From contig NZ_JXXU01000016.1 of NCBI RefSeq assembly GCF_000967495.1, forward strand, positions 19,997 through 83,996: 64,000 nt of DNA. Direction: 5' to 3'. The position numbers and the translations under genes were made by a program. The notes beneath the pieces were generated by a model. It was not told the origin of the DNA. It searched no databases and saw nothing but the letters and a program-made list of their open reading frames with translations. Source of the stretch: Vibrio neptunius. GTDB lineage: Bacteria; Pseudomonadota; Gammaproteobacteria; Enterobacterales; Vibrionaceae. Of the stretch, positions 1 to 8,309 are shown in pieces (the first letter of the stretch is position 1; every line of letters begins with the position of its first letter).

Positions 1-1
1 A

Positions 2-529
2 GACAGCGAACAACAGCAATCAGCAGAACTCTCGCAGGAGCTGGAAACTTTGATGGAGAGTATAAAGAAAGCGTTGGAGCGTGAAATTGAGCAGGGCGCG
101 GTTGAAGTTGAGAACTTAGGCCAGCAGATTGATATCCGTATTCGTGAGAAAGGGGCATTTCCTGAGGGTTCTGCATTTCTTCAGCCCAAATTTCGACCTT
201 TAGTCCGGCAAATTGCGGAATTGGTTAAAGATATTCCGGGTATAGTGCGAGTTTCAGGACATACCGACAATCAACGCCTAGACTCTGAGTTGTATCGCTC
301 GAATTGGGACCTGTCAGCTCAGCGTGCTGTCTCTGTCGCGCAGGAAATGGAAAAAGTACGTGGTTTCTCTCATCAACGCCTTCAGGTGCGAGGTATGGCT
401 GATACACAGCCGCTAGGTCCAAACGACACTGAAGCTCAGCGTTCGCGTAACCGACGTGTTGAAATCAGTATTATGCAGGGAGAACCTCTCTATAGTGATG
501 AGGTCCCATCTCTACCAAGTACTAACTGA
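2..529 (+). CDS. pomB: PomB (MotB-type) flagellar stator protein, C-terminal part
   Basis: This is the 3' part of a gene cut by the left window edge; the reading frame is open from base 2. What remains is a periplasmic OmpA-like peptidoglycan-binding domain, with GHTDN near the middle and the RNRRVEI signature near the end. In the family this domain anchors the stator to the cell wall beside the flagellar motor. The call PomB (sodium-driven) rather than proton-driven MotB is an inference from the Vibrio context and from thiI immediately downstream, as in known Vibrio pomA-pomB-thiI order. The N-terminal membrane helix and the essential Asp are outside the window. A hairpin terminator follows directly after the stop. 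Confidence 0.9.
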   Translation, partial: DSEQQQSAELSQELETLMESIKKALEREIEQGAVEVENLGQQIDIRIREKGAFPEGSAFLQPKFRPLVRQIAELVKDIPGIVRVSGHTDNQRLDSELYRSNWDLSAQRAVSVAQEMEKVRGFSHQRLQVRGMADTQPLGPNDTEAQRSRNRRVEISIMQGEPLYSDEVPSLPSTN

Positions 530-530
530 G

Positions 531-558
531 AAAAAGACGAGCTAAATGCTCGTCTTTT
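531..558 (+). terminator. Rho-independent terminator after pomB
   Basis: A stem AAAAAGACGAGC / GCTCGTCTTTTTT with a 5-base TAAAT loop and a T run begins two bases after the pomB stop. The A run on the left arm means it could also work on the minus strand. Confidence 0.85.
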
Positions 559-669
559 TTATGGTCTTTGCTTCATGTATAATCTTGCGCCCTTAGAGGC
601 AGCGTAACGCTAAGCTGCTAGGCTCAGTAGAGCGTGAGAATAGCAAACAGTAAACTTGTGAAGTGAATT

Positions 670-2118
670 ATGAAATTTATCGTAAAGCCCCATCCAGAAA
701 TTTTTGTAAAAAGTGAATCTGTGCGTAAGCGCTTCACAAAGATTCTTGAATGCAATATCCGTAACATTATTAAGAGTCGTACAGAGTCTGTTGCTGTTTT
801 CAACCGTCGTGACCATATTGAAGTTACAGCGGAGTCGGATGACTTCTACAAAGAAACAGTGGAAGTGCTGACTCAAACTCCAGGTATCCATCATGTATTG
901 GAAGTTCAGCAGTCAGAGTTTAAAGATTTGCATGATATCTTCGAGCAGGTACTTGAACTTAATCGTCCTAGCCTTGAGGGAAAAACATTCGTTGTTCGAG
1001 CTAAGCGTCGCGGTAAGCACGACTTCACCTCCATCGAGCTGGAACGCTACGTTGGTGGTGGCCTGAACCAAGCGATTGAAAGTGCAAGCGTGAAACTGCG
1101 TAATCCTGATGTGACGATCAAAGTAGAAGTGGCAAACGAAAAGCTCAACCAAGTAATTAAACGTTACAAAGGCTTGGGTGGTTTCCCTCTTGGTACCCAA
1201 GAAGATGTATTGAGCCTGATCTCGGGTGGTTTTGATTCTGGTGTTTCAAGCTACCTACACATCAAGCGCGGTTCTAAAGTGCACTACTGCTTCTTTAACC
1301 TTGGTGGCCCTGCGCACGAAATCGGTGTTAAGCAGGTGTCACACTATCTGTGGAACAAGTATGGTTCTTCTGCCAAAGTACGCTTTATCTCGATTGATTT
1401 TGAGCCTGTCGTAGCTGAAATTCTTGAAAAGGTCGACGATGGCCAAATGGGGGTTATTCTCAAGCGTATGTTTATGCGTGCTGCTGGTATGGTCGCTGAG
1501 AAGTTTGGTATTCAGGCTTTGGTCACTGGTGAAGCAATAGGTCAAGTATCAAGTCAGACCCTAACTAACTTGCGCCATATTGATAACGTTACTGATACTT
1601 TGATTCTACGCCCGCTTATTAACTGGGACAAAGAAGATATCATCAATTTAGCGCGCGATATCGGTACGGAAGACTTCGCCAAGACAATGCCTGAGTACTG
1701 TGGCGTGATTTCGAAGAAACCGACAGTGAAAGCCGTCAAAGCGAAACTTGACGCTGAAGAAGACAAGTTTGATTTTAGTATTCTTGAGCAAGTGGTCCGT
1801 GATGCTCGTCAGATGGACATCCGTGATATTGCGAAAGAGTCTGAAGAAGCGGCTCCTGAAGTAGAGCAAGTTCAAGCGGTTGAGCAGCATGCGACTGTAC
1901 TCGATATTCGTAGTCCAGAAGAAGAAGAAGATAATCCACTTGAGATCGACGGTGTTGAAGTGAAACACTTGCCTTTCTATAAGTTGGGTACACAGTTTGG
2001 TGATTTAGATCAGACGAAGACTTACCTGCTGTACTGTGATCGTGGGGTTATGAGTCGTTTACAAGCGTTATATCTGCTAGACCAAGGTTTTACTAACGTT
2101 AAGGTTTACCGCCCTTAA
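670..2118 (+). CDS. thiI: tRNA sulfurtransferase ThiI (tRNA 4-thiouridine synthase)
   Basis: ThiI activates U8 of tRNA by adenylation and transfers sulfur to give 4-thiouridine; it also passes sulfur to ThiS for the thiamine thiazole ring. The 482-residue protein has the expected order: N-terminal ferredoxin-like and THUMP domains (to about residue 165), a PP-loop ATPase with SGGFDSG near residue 185, and a C-terminal rhodanese domain. The rhodanese carries LYCDRG near residue 457, where the Cys is the persulfide carrier. Rhodanese-bearing ThiI is the gammaproteobacterial form. The ATG at 670 lies eight bases after a weak purine-rich stretch. It is a single gene between two terminators. Confidence 0.96.
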   Translation: MKFIVKPHPEIFVKSESVRKRFTKILECNIRNIIKSRTESVAVFNRRDHIEVTAESDDFYKETVEVLTQTPGIHHVLEVQQSEFKDLHDIFEQVLELNRPSLEGKTFVVRAKRRGKHDFTSIELERYVGGGLNQAIESASVKLRNPDVTIKVEVANEKLNQVIKRYKGLGGFPLGTQEDVLSLISGGFDSGVSSYLHIKRGSKVHYCFFNLGGPAHEIGVKQVSHYLWNKYGSSAKVRFISIDFEPVVAEILEKVDDGQMGVILKRMFMRAAGMVAEKFGIQALVTGEAIGQVSSQTLTNLRHIDNVTDTLILRPLINWDKEDIINLARDIGTEDFAKTMPEYCGVISKKPTVKAVKAKLDAEEDKFDFSILEQVVRDARQMDIRDIAKESEEAAPEVEQVQAVEQHATVLDIRSPEEEEDNPLEIDGVEVKHLPFYKLGTQFGDLDQTKTYLLYCDRGVMSRLQALYLLDQGFTNVKVYRP

Positions 2119-2139
2119 TACGGATTTTAAGCACCTATA

Positions 2140-2169
2140 AAGCGCAAATCGTTCGGTTTGCGCTTTTTT
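2140..2169 (+). terminator. Rho-independent terminator after thiI
   Basis: Inverted repeat AAGCGCAAA / TTTGCGCTT with an 8-base loop, followed by a T run, 20 bases after the thiI stop. Confidence 0.85.
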
Positions 2170-2223
2170 ATTTGTATGGCTTATTCATGATATTTAACGG
2201 GTATCTTGATAAGTGAAATGGAT

Positions 2224-2427
2224 AAAAAAACACCGCCGTTAGGCGGTGCTAAATAATTTGACAGACAGGTCAAAATAAATACAGGAAGTATGTGTTTCGT
2301 CTCTAGCTAGAGAGGCGAAACTTGGTAGAAACCTACCTAACTCGAAATACGAGTTTGCAAACACAACATCGCAACAAAGTGCCAATTGATTCAAAAAAGA
2401 ATCAAGCCGTTCTGGCTTTTGCTGCGT
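2224..2427 (-). ncRNA. gcvB: GcvB small regulatory RNA
   Basis: GcvB is an Hfq-dependent RNA that represses many amino-acid and peptide transport mRNAs by pairing through a G/U-rich region. Read on the minus strand, this interval carries recognisable GcvB landmarks. These are a short 5' hairpin (AAGCC-AGAAC-GGCTT), a G/U-rich segment TTGCGATGTTGTGTTTGC (the R1 seed), the block ACTTCCTGTA, then GACCTGTCTGTC, and a terminal hairpin CACCGCC/GGCGGTG with seven U. The order and wording match my memory of E. coli GcvB, which is about 205 nt; this one is about 204 nt between predicted start and terminator. It sits divergently beside gcvA, as in enterobacteria, where GcvA controls it. The 5' end is predicted from the promoter, not measured. 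Confidence 0.88.
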
Positions 2428-2432
2428 GGGGA

Positions 2433-2461
2433 AATATAGAATTTCTCTGGTCGTCAGGCAA
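2433..2461 (-). promoter_or_regulatory. Predicted sigma-70 promoter of gcvB
   Basis: On the minus strand TTGCCT (2456-2461) and TATATT (2433-2438) are separated by exactly 17 bases, which puts the start of transcription near 2427. The gcvA promoter overlaps this segment from the other side, so GcvA bound here could affect both genes. Confidence 0.65.
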
Positions 2462-2470
2462 TGGACATTT

Positions 2471-2476
2471 TATAAT
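2471..2476 (+). promoter_or_regulatory. Predicted -10 box of the gcvA promoter
   Basis: A perfect TATAAT lies 43 bases upstream of the gcvA ATG. No good -35 hexamer is visible at 16-18 bases, which would fit a regulated or weak promoter. The divergent gcvB promoter is immediately upstream. Confidence 0.45.
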
Positions 2477-2518
2477 GTTTCAGATTAAAAAAACTAATCC
2501 AATTTATGGAAGGGTGCC

Positions 2519-3427
2519 ATGTCTAGAAGATTGCCACCTTTGAACTCTTTAAAAGTGTTCGAAGCTGCTGCACGTCATTTGAGCTTTACTAGAGCAGCAG
2601 AGGAGTTATTTGTGACTCAGGCTGCAGTTAGTCATCAAATTAAAGCGTTAGAGGAGTTTCTCGGCCTGAAACTGTTCAGGAGACGCAACCGTTCATTGCT
2701 GCTAACGGAAGAAGGTCAAAGCTACTTTCTGGATATCAAAGATATCTTTACTTCGCTTTCAGAAGCGACAGATAAAGTGCTAGAGCGCAGTGAAAAAGGC
2801 GCATTGACTATCAGCCTACCGCCCAGCTTCGCGATTCAATGGCTAGTTCCGCGTCTAGCCGACTTTAATCAACAGGAACCGGATATTGATGTTCGTATTA
2901 AAGCAGTAGACATGGATGAAGGCTCACTTACTGACGATGTAGACGTTGCGATTTACTATGGTAGAGGAAATTGGCCGGGGTTACGTGCGGATAAATTGTA
3001 TCAAGAATTTCTTATCCCGCTCTGCTCTCCATCTCTGTTGTTGAGCAATAAACCATTAGAAACTCTAAGTGACCTTAAGCACCATACATTGCTTCATGAT
3101 ACTTCGCGAAAAGATTGGAAGCAGTTTGCTAAAGAACACGGTATTGAAGGCATTAACGTTAATCACGGCCCTATATTCAGTCATTCGACTATGGTGTTGC
3201 AAGCTGCAGCACATGGGCAGGGAGTTGCGTTAGGTAACAACGTCTTAGCTAAGCCAGAAATGGAAGCGGGACGACTGATTGCGCCATTTGATGAGCTGTT
3301 AGTGTCTAAGAACGCGTTCTACGTGGTGTGTCACGACAAACAGGCTGACATGGGGCGCATTGCCACATTCCGTGACTGGATGCTTGCCAAGGCACAAAGT
3401 GAGCAAGAGGAGCTACTGGATGACTGA
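2519..3427 (+). CDS. gcvA: GcvA, LysR-type regulator of the glycine cleavage system
   Basis: A 302-residue LysR-family activator/repressor with the winged helix-turn-helix at residues 6-65 (PPLNSLKVFEAAARH, TQAAVSHQIKALE) and a periplasmic-binding-like effector domain after about residue 90. In E. coli GcvA responds to glycine, activates gcvTHP and controls gcvB. Here gcvB lies immediately upstream and divergent, and the downstream ygdD-rlmM order also matches the enterobacterial gcvA locus, which supports GcvA over another LysR protein. A strong Shine-Dalgarno (GGAAGGG) precedes the ATG. The stop overlaps the next gene's ATG by eight bases, so the two are translationally coupled. Confidence 0.92.
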   Translation: MSRRLPPLNSLKVFEAAARHLSFTRAAEELFVTQAAVSHQIKALEEFLGLKLFRRRNRSLLLTEEGQSYFLDIKDIFTSLSEATDKVLERSEKGALTISLPPSFAIQWLVPRLADFNQQEPDIDVRIKAVDMDEGSLTDDVDVAIYYGRGNWPGLRADKLYQEFLIPLCSPSLLLSNKPLETLSDLKHHTLLHDTSRKDWKQFAKEHGIEGINVNHGPIFSHSTMVLQAAAHGQGVALGNNVLAKPEMEAGRLIAPFDELLVSKNAFYVVCHDKQADMGRIATFRDWMLAKAQSEQEELLDD

Positions 3428-4043
3428 TTTTCTGATTGATGGTGAGCAAGGTAGACCCGTTTTTATTTTTGCTCACGGTGCGGGAGCCGGTATGGATCAT
3501 GATTTCATGACGGTGGTAGCGAAAGGGTTAGCGAAGAAAGGGATTCAAGTTGTCCGTTTTAACTTCCCATATATGGTTAAACGCGCCGAAGATGGCAAAC
3601 GTCGCCCGCCAGATCGAGCGCCCAAGCTTCTAGAAGCGTATCAGGCCGTAATTGGCGAGTTTTCTGATGTACCTGTTGTGATTGGCGGGAAATCCATGGG
3701 CGGGCGCATGGCCAGCTTGCTTGCTGAAGATGGTAACGTGGCAGCGATTGCCTGTTTAGGCTTTCCTTTTCATCCACCGGGTAAACCCGAAAAATACAAA
3801 GGCGAGCATCTGGCGACGCTCAATAAGCCGTGTTTAATCCTTCAGGGGGAGAGGGATACTTTTGGTAAGCAGGATGAGTTTAAAGATTTCGCTCTCTCAG
3901 ATGACATCAAGGTGAAATTTATCCCTGATGGCGATCATAGTTTCAAACCTAGAAAGAGCTCTGGTCATACCGAAGCGGGCAATATCGCTCTGGCGGTTGA
4001 GCATCTAGCGGATTTTATATTGGAGAGCCATGGTGAAAAGTAA
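3420..4043 (+). CDS. Alpha/beta hydrolase, KANL3/Tex30-like family
   Basis: A 207-residue cytosolic protein with an alpha/beta-hydrolase pattern: HGAGAGMDHDF near residue 18 (oxyanion region), GGKSMGGRMAS near residue 85 (nucleophile elbow with Ser in GKSMGG), and DGDHSF near residue 178, which holds the likely catalytic His. The substrate is unknown; the family is often called predicted hydrolase or dienelactone-hydrolase-like. The open frame extends 60 bases upstream, but the ATG at 3420 overlaps the gcvA stop and gives a protein beginning at the domain edge. Its 3' end overlaps the next gene by 14 bases, which places it in a gcvA-hydrolase-DUF423-rlmM operon. Confidence 0.85.
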   Translation: MTDFLIDGEQGRPVFIFAHGAGAGMDHDFMTVVAKGLAKKGIQVVRFNFPYMVKRAEDGKRRPPDRAPKLLEAYQAVIGEFSDVPVVIGGKSMGGRMASLLAEDGNVAAIACLGFPFHPPGKPEKYKGEHLATLNKPCLILQGERDTFGKQDEFKDFALSDDIKVKFIPDGDHSFKPRKSSGHTEAGNIALAVEHLADFILESHGEK

Positions 4044-4431
4044 GCAGCTACTTACCGTTGGTGGTTTATTTGCCGGAGTTAGCGTCGCACTCGGCGCTTT
4101 TGCCGCTCACGGGTTAAAGCAATCACTATCGCCTTATTTAGTGGATGTCTTTAATACAGGCGTTCAGTATCAATTTATTCATGCTCTAGCGATTTTACTT
4201 TGTGGAGTCTTACTTAGGATAGGCATGGTTGAGAAAGCACAAAAATATTTCGCCCTTGCTGCAAATTGTTTTATCATCGGCATCTTTTGTTTTAGTGGCA
4301 GCCTTTACGCCCTTGCATTAACCGCAATCAAATGGTTTGGACCTATCACTCCATTCGGCGGTTTGACCTTTATGCTTGGCTGGGGACTGTTTGTTTTCGC
4401 AGCGTTACAGATTAAAGAGGTGAATCAGTGA
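4030..4431 (+). CDS. DUF423 family inner-membrane protein (YgdD-like)
   Basis: A 133-residue protein with about four hydrophobic helices and the family's N-terminal [20 protein letters not shown] block. The function of DUF423 proteins is not established. It overlaps the hydrolase upstream and rlmM downstream (four bases), and E. coli ygdD likewise lies between gcvA and rlmM, so position and sequence agree. Confidence 0.9.
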   Translation: MVKSKQLLTVGGLFAGVSVALGAFAAHGLKQSLSPYLVDVFNTGVQYQFIHALAILLCGVLLRIGMVEKAQKYFALAANCFIIGIFCFSGSLYALALTAIKWFGPITPFGGLTFMLGWGLFVFAALQIKEVNQ

Positions 4432-5519
4432 AACACTTAATGCTCTACTGCCGATCTGGTTTTGAAAAAGAGTGTGCTGGAGAGATTCAGGATCGCGCAA
4501 CTCAACTTGAAGTGTTTGGCTTCCCTCGTGTAAAGAACAACACTGGTTACGTACTGTTTGAATGTTATCAGCCGGGTGATGCGGAACGTCTGGCGAAAGA
4601 ACTCGACTTTAAGTCTTTGATTTTCGCACGTCAGATGTTTGCAGTTGCGGTGGAGATTAAAGACCTTCCACGCGAAGACCGCATTTCTCCTATTTTAGAA
4701 GAGCTCAGCGAGGTTGAATCTTTCCCACGCTGTGGCGATATCCGCATCGAAACACCAGATACCAACGAAGCGAAAGAACTGCTTAAGTTTTGTCGTAAGT
4801 TCACGGTTCCTATGCGTCAAGCCATGCGCGGCAAAGGCATTTTGTTGCCGAAAGACAGCCCTAAAAAGCCTGTTCTGCACATTTGTTTTGTCGCTCCTGG
4901 TCACTGCTTTGTCGGTTATTCTTTGCCAAGCAATAACTCACAGTTTTTTATGGGGATTCCACGTCTCAAATTCCCTGCAGATGCACCAAGCCGATCAACG
5001 CTTAAGTTAGAAGAAGCGTTTCATGTCTTCATTCCAAGAGAAGAATGGGATGAACGTCTGGCTGCTGGTATGTGGGGTGTTGATTTGGGCGCGTGCCCGG
5101 GAGGTTGGACTTATCAGCTGGTTAAGCGCTCGATGTTTGTTCACGCGGTGGATAACGGCATGATGGCTGATAGCCTGATGGAAACGGGTCAGGTTAAGCA
5201 TCATCAGGAAGATGGCTTCAAATTTGAGCCTGCACGTAAAAACGTGACTTGGTTAATTTGTGACATGGTAGAGAAGCCATCTCGCGTTGCTCAATTGATG
5301 GGTGAGTGGATCATCAGCGGTTGGGCTAAAGAAGCTCTGTTTAACCTGAAATTGCCAATGAAAGGTCGTTACGATGAAGTTCTGGAAGATATTGAAAACC
5401 TCAAGATCTTCCTGATTGAGAATAAAGTGAAATTTAAGCTCCAGGCGAAACACCTTTACCACGATCGTGAAGAGATCACGGTACATGTTCAGTGTTTATC
5501 GAACATCTCGCCAAGATAA
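4428..5519 (+). CDS. rlmM: RlmM, 23S rRNA 2'-O-ribose C2498 methyltransferase
   Basis: RlmM methylates the 2'-O of C2498 in the peptidyl-transferase centre of 23S rRNA using S-adenosylmethionine. The 363-residue protein has an N-terminal THUMP-like region and a C-terminal Rossmann methyltransferase with [13 protein letters not shown] near residue 222 (SAM loop), ICDMVEKP near residue 274 and LKLPMKGR near residue 306. These carry the K-D-K-type catalytic set of 2'-O-methyltransferases. The start is GTG, four bases inside the upstream gene's end; the ensuing [15 protein letters not shown] matches the family N-terminus. It is the last gene of the operon, followed immediately by a terminator. 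Confidence 0.95.
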   Translation: MKHLMLYCRSGFEKECAGEIQDRATQLEVFGFPRVKNNTGYVLFECYQPGDAERLAKELDFKSLIFARQMFAVAVEIKDLPREDRISPILEELSEVESFPRCGDIRIETPDTNEAKELLKFCRKFTVPMRQAMRGKGILLPKDSPKKPVLHICFVAPGHCFVGYSLPSNNSQFFMGIPRLKFPADAPSRSTLKLEEAFHVFIPREEWDERLAAGMWGVDLGACPGGWTYQLVKRSMFVHAVDNGMMADSLMETGQVKHHQEDGFKFEPARKNVTWLICDMVEKPSRVAQLMGEWIISGWAKEALFNLKLPMKGRYDEVLEDIENLKIFLIENKVKFKLQAKHLYHDREEITVHVQCLSNISPR

Positions 5520-5547
5520 AAAACGCTCCCTCGGGAGCGTTTTTTAC
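5518..5547. terminator. Bidirectional terminator between rlmM and the nuclease remnant
   Basis: AAAAAACGCTCCC / GGGAGCGTTTTTT with a two-base TC loop. A and T runs on both sides allow it to act for rlmM and for the opposite strand. Confidence 0.85.
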
Positions 5548-5807
5548 ATTTGCTCTGATGTCGGCCACATCTCCCAAAGCTGGGACTCCATTGAACTCTC
5601 AACGCTATCACTAAGTAGTGAGAAGAAGTCCAGCCCGGTTTGTTGTTCGACATCGTCAATAGTGGTGACAAAGCTTGCCAGTTCGCTACTGGAAACATCT
5701 CGATGTGGGACGACAAACGCATCGTTGAAGTAGGGATCAAGAATGACTTTATAGAAGAGATTTGGAACCACGATATCTCAATCTGGTATTGATTTGGTGA
5801 GTGTTAA
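5544..5807 (-). pseudogene. Remnant of a DNA/RNA non-specific endonuclease, C-terminal fragment
   Basis: An open stretch of 75 codons from a possible GTG at 5771 resembles only the C-terminal part of the Endonuclease_NS (NucA/NUC1) family: VVPNLFYKVILDP, then SSELASFVTTIDDVEQQTG and LDFFSLL. Family members are roughly 230-300 residues and have their DRGH active site in the N-terminal half, which is absent here. Just upstream, in the same frame, the sense continues as KSIPD after a TGA at 5778-5780, and then meets a TAG at 5808-5810. I read this as a gene that lost its 5' two thirds and gained a premature stop. An intact short protein starting at 5771 cannot be excluded but would lack catalytic residues. 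Confidence 0.6.
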
Positions 5808-5883
5808 CTATTTAAAAGAAAAGGATTTTACAACAGATTTTATAAACACTGTTTTATAATTAAAGGCCTTAGCTTGAGATGCG

Positions 5884-6669
5884 TTAGGTTGAAGGAGTAT
5901 GGGGGCCAGTAAAGCGAATATCTTGTAGATTGAAACCCAACTCAATGTTTGTTTTCAGCGCCGAAACTTTTTTGCATCGGCGGGCGGAATCGATGTGCTC
6001 ATCGAGTTTCTTACGATATTTAGCGACTAGCTCATCGGATGCATAGGCTTTTTCAATATCTTCAAACTGGGTAAGGATTTCTTTGGCCGCCTTCGGTCCA
6101 ACACCGGGGACTCCCGGCACCTGACTGGAACTCACGCCAGTCAGCCCCCAGTAGTCAGACAACTGAGAGGGTTTGACGCCGAACTCTTTATCGATAAAAG
6201 GTGCATCAAGCCAACGATGTTGAAAGTAATCGCGGATCTGTAAAGTCGGTGACAGCAGCTGGCAGTAGCCCTTATCTGTTGAGATGATCGTCACTTTTTC
6301 TTTATGACTCGCCACTTTCATTGCCAACGTTGCCACCAAATCATCGGCTTCATCGCCTTCAGAGAGCAGAGAGTCAATCCCCAGTTCCCACCATGCTTGC
6401 TGAATTGCATCCAAGCCGTTAAGCAATGGCTCTGGCATGGGTTTGCGGTTTTGCTTGTACTCAGGGAGCACTGCAGCGCGCCAACCTCTTTCTTGGAGGT
6501 GATGGTCGAATACTGCAATGATATGCGTTGGCTGCGATTCGCTGATGATTCGATTCAATGTTCGTGTGGTTGTGGTAATGGTTCTTGCTATATCGTTTGG
6601 GTCGGGTTGCGCCGAATGGACGCGTCGAATCAGGTTCAAAGCATCAATAATAACAAGATGAATAGACAT
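5884..6669 (-). CDS. xni: Xni (YgdG), flap endonuclease-like protein
   Basis: Xni has flap endonuclease activity and acts on 5' overhangs during replication or repair. This 261-residue protein is the standalone 5'-3' exonuclease/PIN-like type. Acidic metal-binding motifs are visible: IDALNLI near residue 9, EGDEADDLVATLA near residue 104 and STDKGYCQLL near residue 129. The helix-hairpin-helix GVPGVGPKAAKEIL follows near residue 186. Enterobacterial Xni lacks some third-site acidic residues found in Pol I; I did not resolve this residue by residue. It is transcribed with ppnN upstream but separated by a terminator. Confidence 0.92.
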   Translation of the reverse strand: MSIHLVIIDALNLIRRVHSAQPDPNDIARTITTTTRTLNRIISESQPTHIIAVFDHHLQERGWRAAVLPEYKQNRKPMPEPLLNGLDAIQQAWWELGIDSLLSEGDEADDLVATLAMKVASHKEKVTIISTDKGYCQLLSPTLQIRDYFQHRWLDAPFIDKEFGVKPSQLSDYWGLTGVSSSQVPGVPGVGPKAAKEILTQFEDIEKAYASDELVAKYRKKLDEHIDSARRCKKVSALKTNIELGFNLQDIRFTGPHTPST

Positions 6670-6677
6670 AAAAATCA

Positions 6678-6707
6678 GAAAAAAAATAAGGGCCAGAGGC
6701 CCTTATT
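6678..6707 (-). terminator. Terminator after ppnN
   Basis: A perfect 10-bp stem AATAAGGGCC / GGCCCTTATT with a three-base loop, followed on the minus strand by a run of T (6678-6686). It lies between the ppnN stop and the xni start. Confidence 0.85.
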
Positions 6708-6739
6708 GTAAAGCATGAAAAACAGATTACCAGCTGCGA

Positions 6740-8101
6740 TCAGCTTGTCTTTATTTGATAGCATGGCTCGTAAGCGGTGCCACCAGGTAACTTCATACGA
6801 TCCTGAGCAACAAAGTCGCGTAGCAACTTGTCCATTTTCTTCATCAGCGCAACATCCCCATCAAGCACAAACGGGCCATGACGCTCAATCTCACGAATAC
6901 CTTCTGCTTTTACGTTACCTGCTACGATACCTGAAAAGGCTTGTCTAAGAGCGGCTGATAGGTTTTCAGGGCGTTGATTTAGGTGCAGATCAAGACTTGC
7001 CATATTGTCGTGGGTTGGCTCGAAAGGCAGTTGAAACTCCGGCTCTATCTTAAGTGACCAATTGAAGCTATACGCATCACCTGTGTCTTTACGGTGCTGG
7101 CGAACATCTGCCATACCGCGCTTCATAATTTGCGCTACTTTTTCTGGATCATCAACGACAATCTCGTAGTGTCGCTGAGCATCTTCACCTAAAGTTTCAC
7201 CGATGAATCGGTCAATGGAGCGGAAGTATTCTTCGCTCTCTTTCGGTCCCGTAAGGACGATAGGTAATGGTTGATGCGCATTGTCTGGATGCATCATGAT
7301 ACCAAGAATGTAAAGTAGTTCCTCTGCGGTTCCTGCTCCGCCTGGGAAGATCACGATACCATGTGCCATACGCACAAAGGCTTCGAGACGTTTCTCGATA
7401 TCTGGCATGATCACCAGTTCATTGACGATTGGGTTGGGTGGCTCAGCCGCAATGATGGATGGTTCGGTGAGACCCAAATAACGTTGATCGTAGTAGCGTT
7501 GTTTTGCATGGCCAATCGCCGCTCCTTTCATTGGCCCTTCCATTGCCCCTGGTCCACAACCTGTACAGATGTTGAGTTCACGCAAGCCGAGCTCATGACC
7601 GACTTCTCGTGTGTATTGGTACTCAGTCGCATTGATAGAGTGTCCACCCCAACAAACGACAAGATTAGGTTCAATACCTGGAGTCAGGGCTCCGGCATTG
7701 CGTAATATGCCAAATACCAAGTTGGTAATGTGGCTGGCATTGGTTAGGTTGAGGCGTTGATTGTCTGCAAGGTGCATGTTGACGTAGACAATATCGCGCA
7801 GCACAGAGAATAGATGTTCCTGAATACTTTTGATGATGTGTCCATCGACGAAAGCATGTTCAGGCGCATGATTGAGTTCTAACTTTATTCCACGCTCGCG
7901 ACGAACAACATTGACGTCAAACGACTTATATTTATCGAGCAGTTCTTTGGAGTTATCTGTGTGGCTGCCTGAATTCAGTACCGCAAGTGTACAATTTCGG
8001 TAGAGCTGATAAAGATCACTGGCGGCAGTCTTTTTAAGACGCTCAACTTCGAGCTGAGAAAGCAGATCCATACTACCAGCCGGACTGATATGCGTGATCA
8101 T
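6740..8101 (-). CDS. ppnN: PpnN (YgdH), nucleotide 5'-monophosphate nucleosidase
   Basis: PpnN cleaves purine and pyrimidine nucleoside monophosphates to the free base and ribose 5-phosphate, and in E. coli is controlled by (p)ppGpp. The 453 residues fit the family length. The central LOG-like Rossmann domain carries VCWGGHSI near residue 148, [14 protein letters not shown] near residue 180 and [13 protein letters not shown] near residue 253. The last is the PGGxGTxxE motif that holds the catalytic Arg/Glu region in this superfamily. Flanking DUF4478/DUF3412-type domains fill the ends. The ATG at 8101 is preceded by AAGGAGG (minus strand), an unusually strong ribosome site. Confidence 0.95.
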   Translation of the reverse strand: MITHISPAGSMDLLSQLEVERLKKTAASDLYQLYRNCTLAVLNSGSHTDNSKELLDKYKSFDVNVVRRERGIKLELNHAPEHAFVDGHIIKSIQEHLFSVLRDIVYVNMHLADNQRLNLTNASHITNLVFGILRNAGALTPGIEPNLVVCWGGHSINATEYQYTREVGHELGLRELNICTGCGPGAMEGPMKGAAIGHAKQRYYDQRYLGLTEPSIIAAEPPNPIVNELVIMPDIEKRLEAFVRMAHGIVIFPGGAGTAEELLYILGIMMHPDNAHQPLPIVLTGPKESEEYFRSIDRFIGETLGEDAQRHYEIVVDDPEKVAQIMKRGMADVRQHRKDTGDAYSFNWSLKIEPEFQLPFEPTHDNMASLDLHLNQRPENLSAALRQAFSGIVAGNVKAEGIREIERHGPFVLDGDVALMKKMDKLLRDFVAQDRMKLPGGTAYEPCYQIKTS

Positions 8102-8309
8102 AGTAACCTCCTTGATGAGAGAAAACTTCTCTACAAAACTCTTCTTATAATGGTTGTGACTCTGCGTATGCGTCGCCGTTAATAGCGCATTGTAAATACG
8201 ACAGGTACTAACAATCTTAGCATGCTTTGAAGGATATAAAAGGCTAACTGATTGATATAACTAGATCAATCACGCTGTGGATGGCTTTTGAAGAAAGCAG
8301 AGAAGAGCG

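Noticed and set aside
225..422. Minus-strand 65-codon ORF inside pomB
   Set aside because: Shadow of the pomB frame; no ribosome site and no similarity I recognise.
2322..2543. Plus-strand 73-codon ORF across the gcvB locus
   Set aside because: It lies antisense to the sRNA and overlaps the gcvA start; composition and lack of a ribosome site argue against it.
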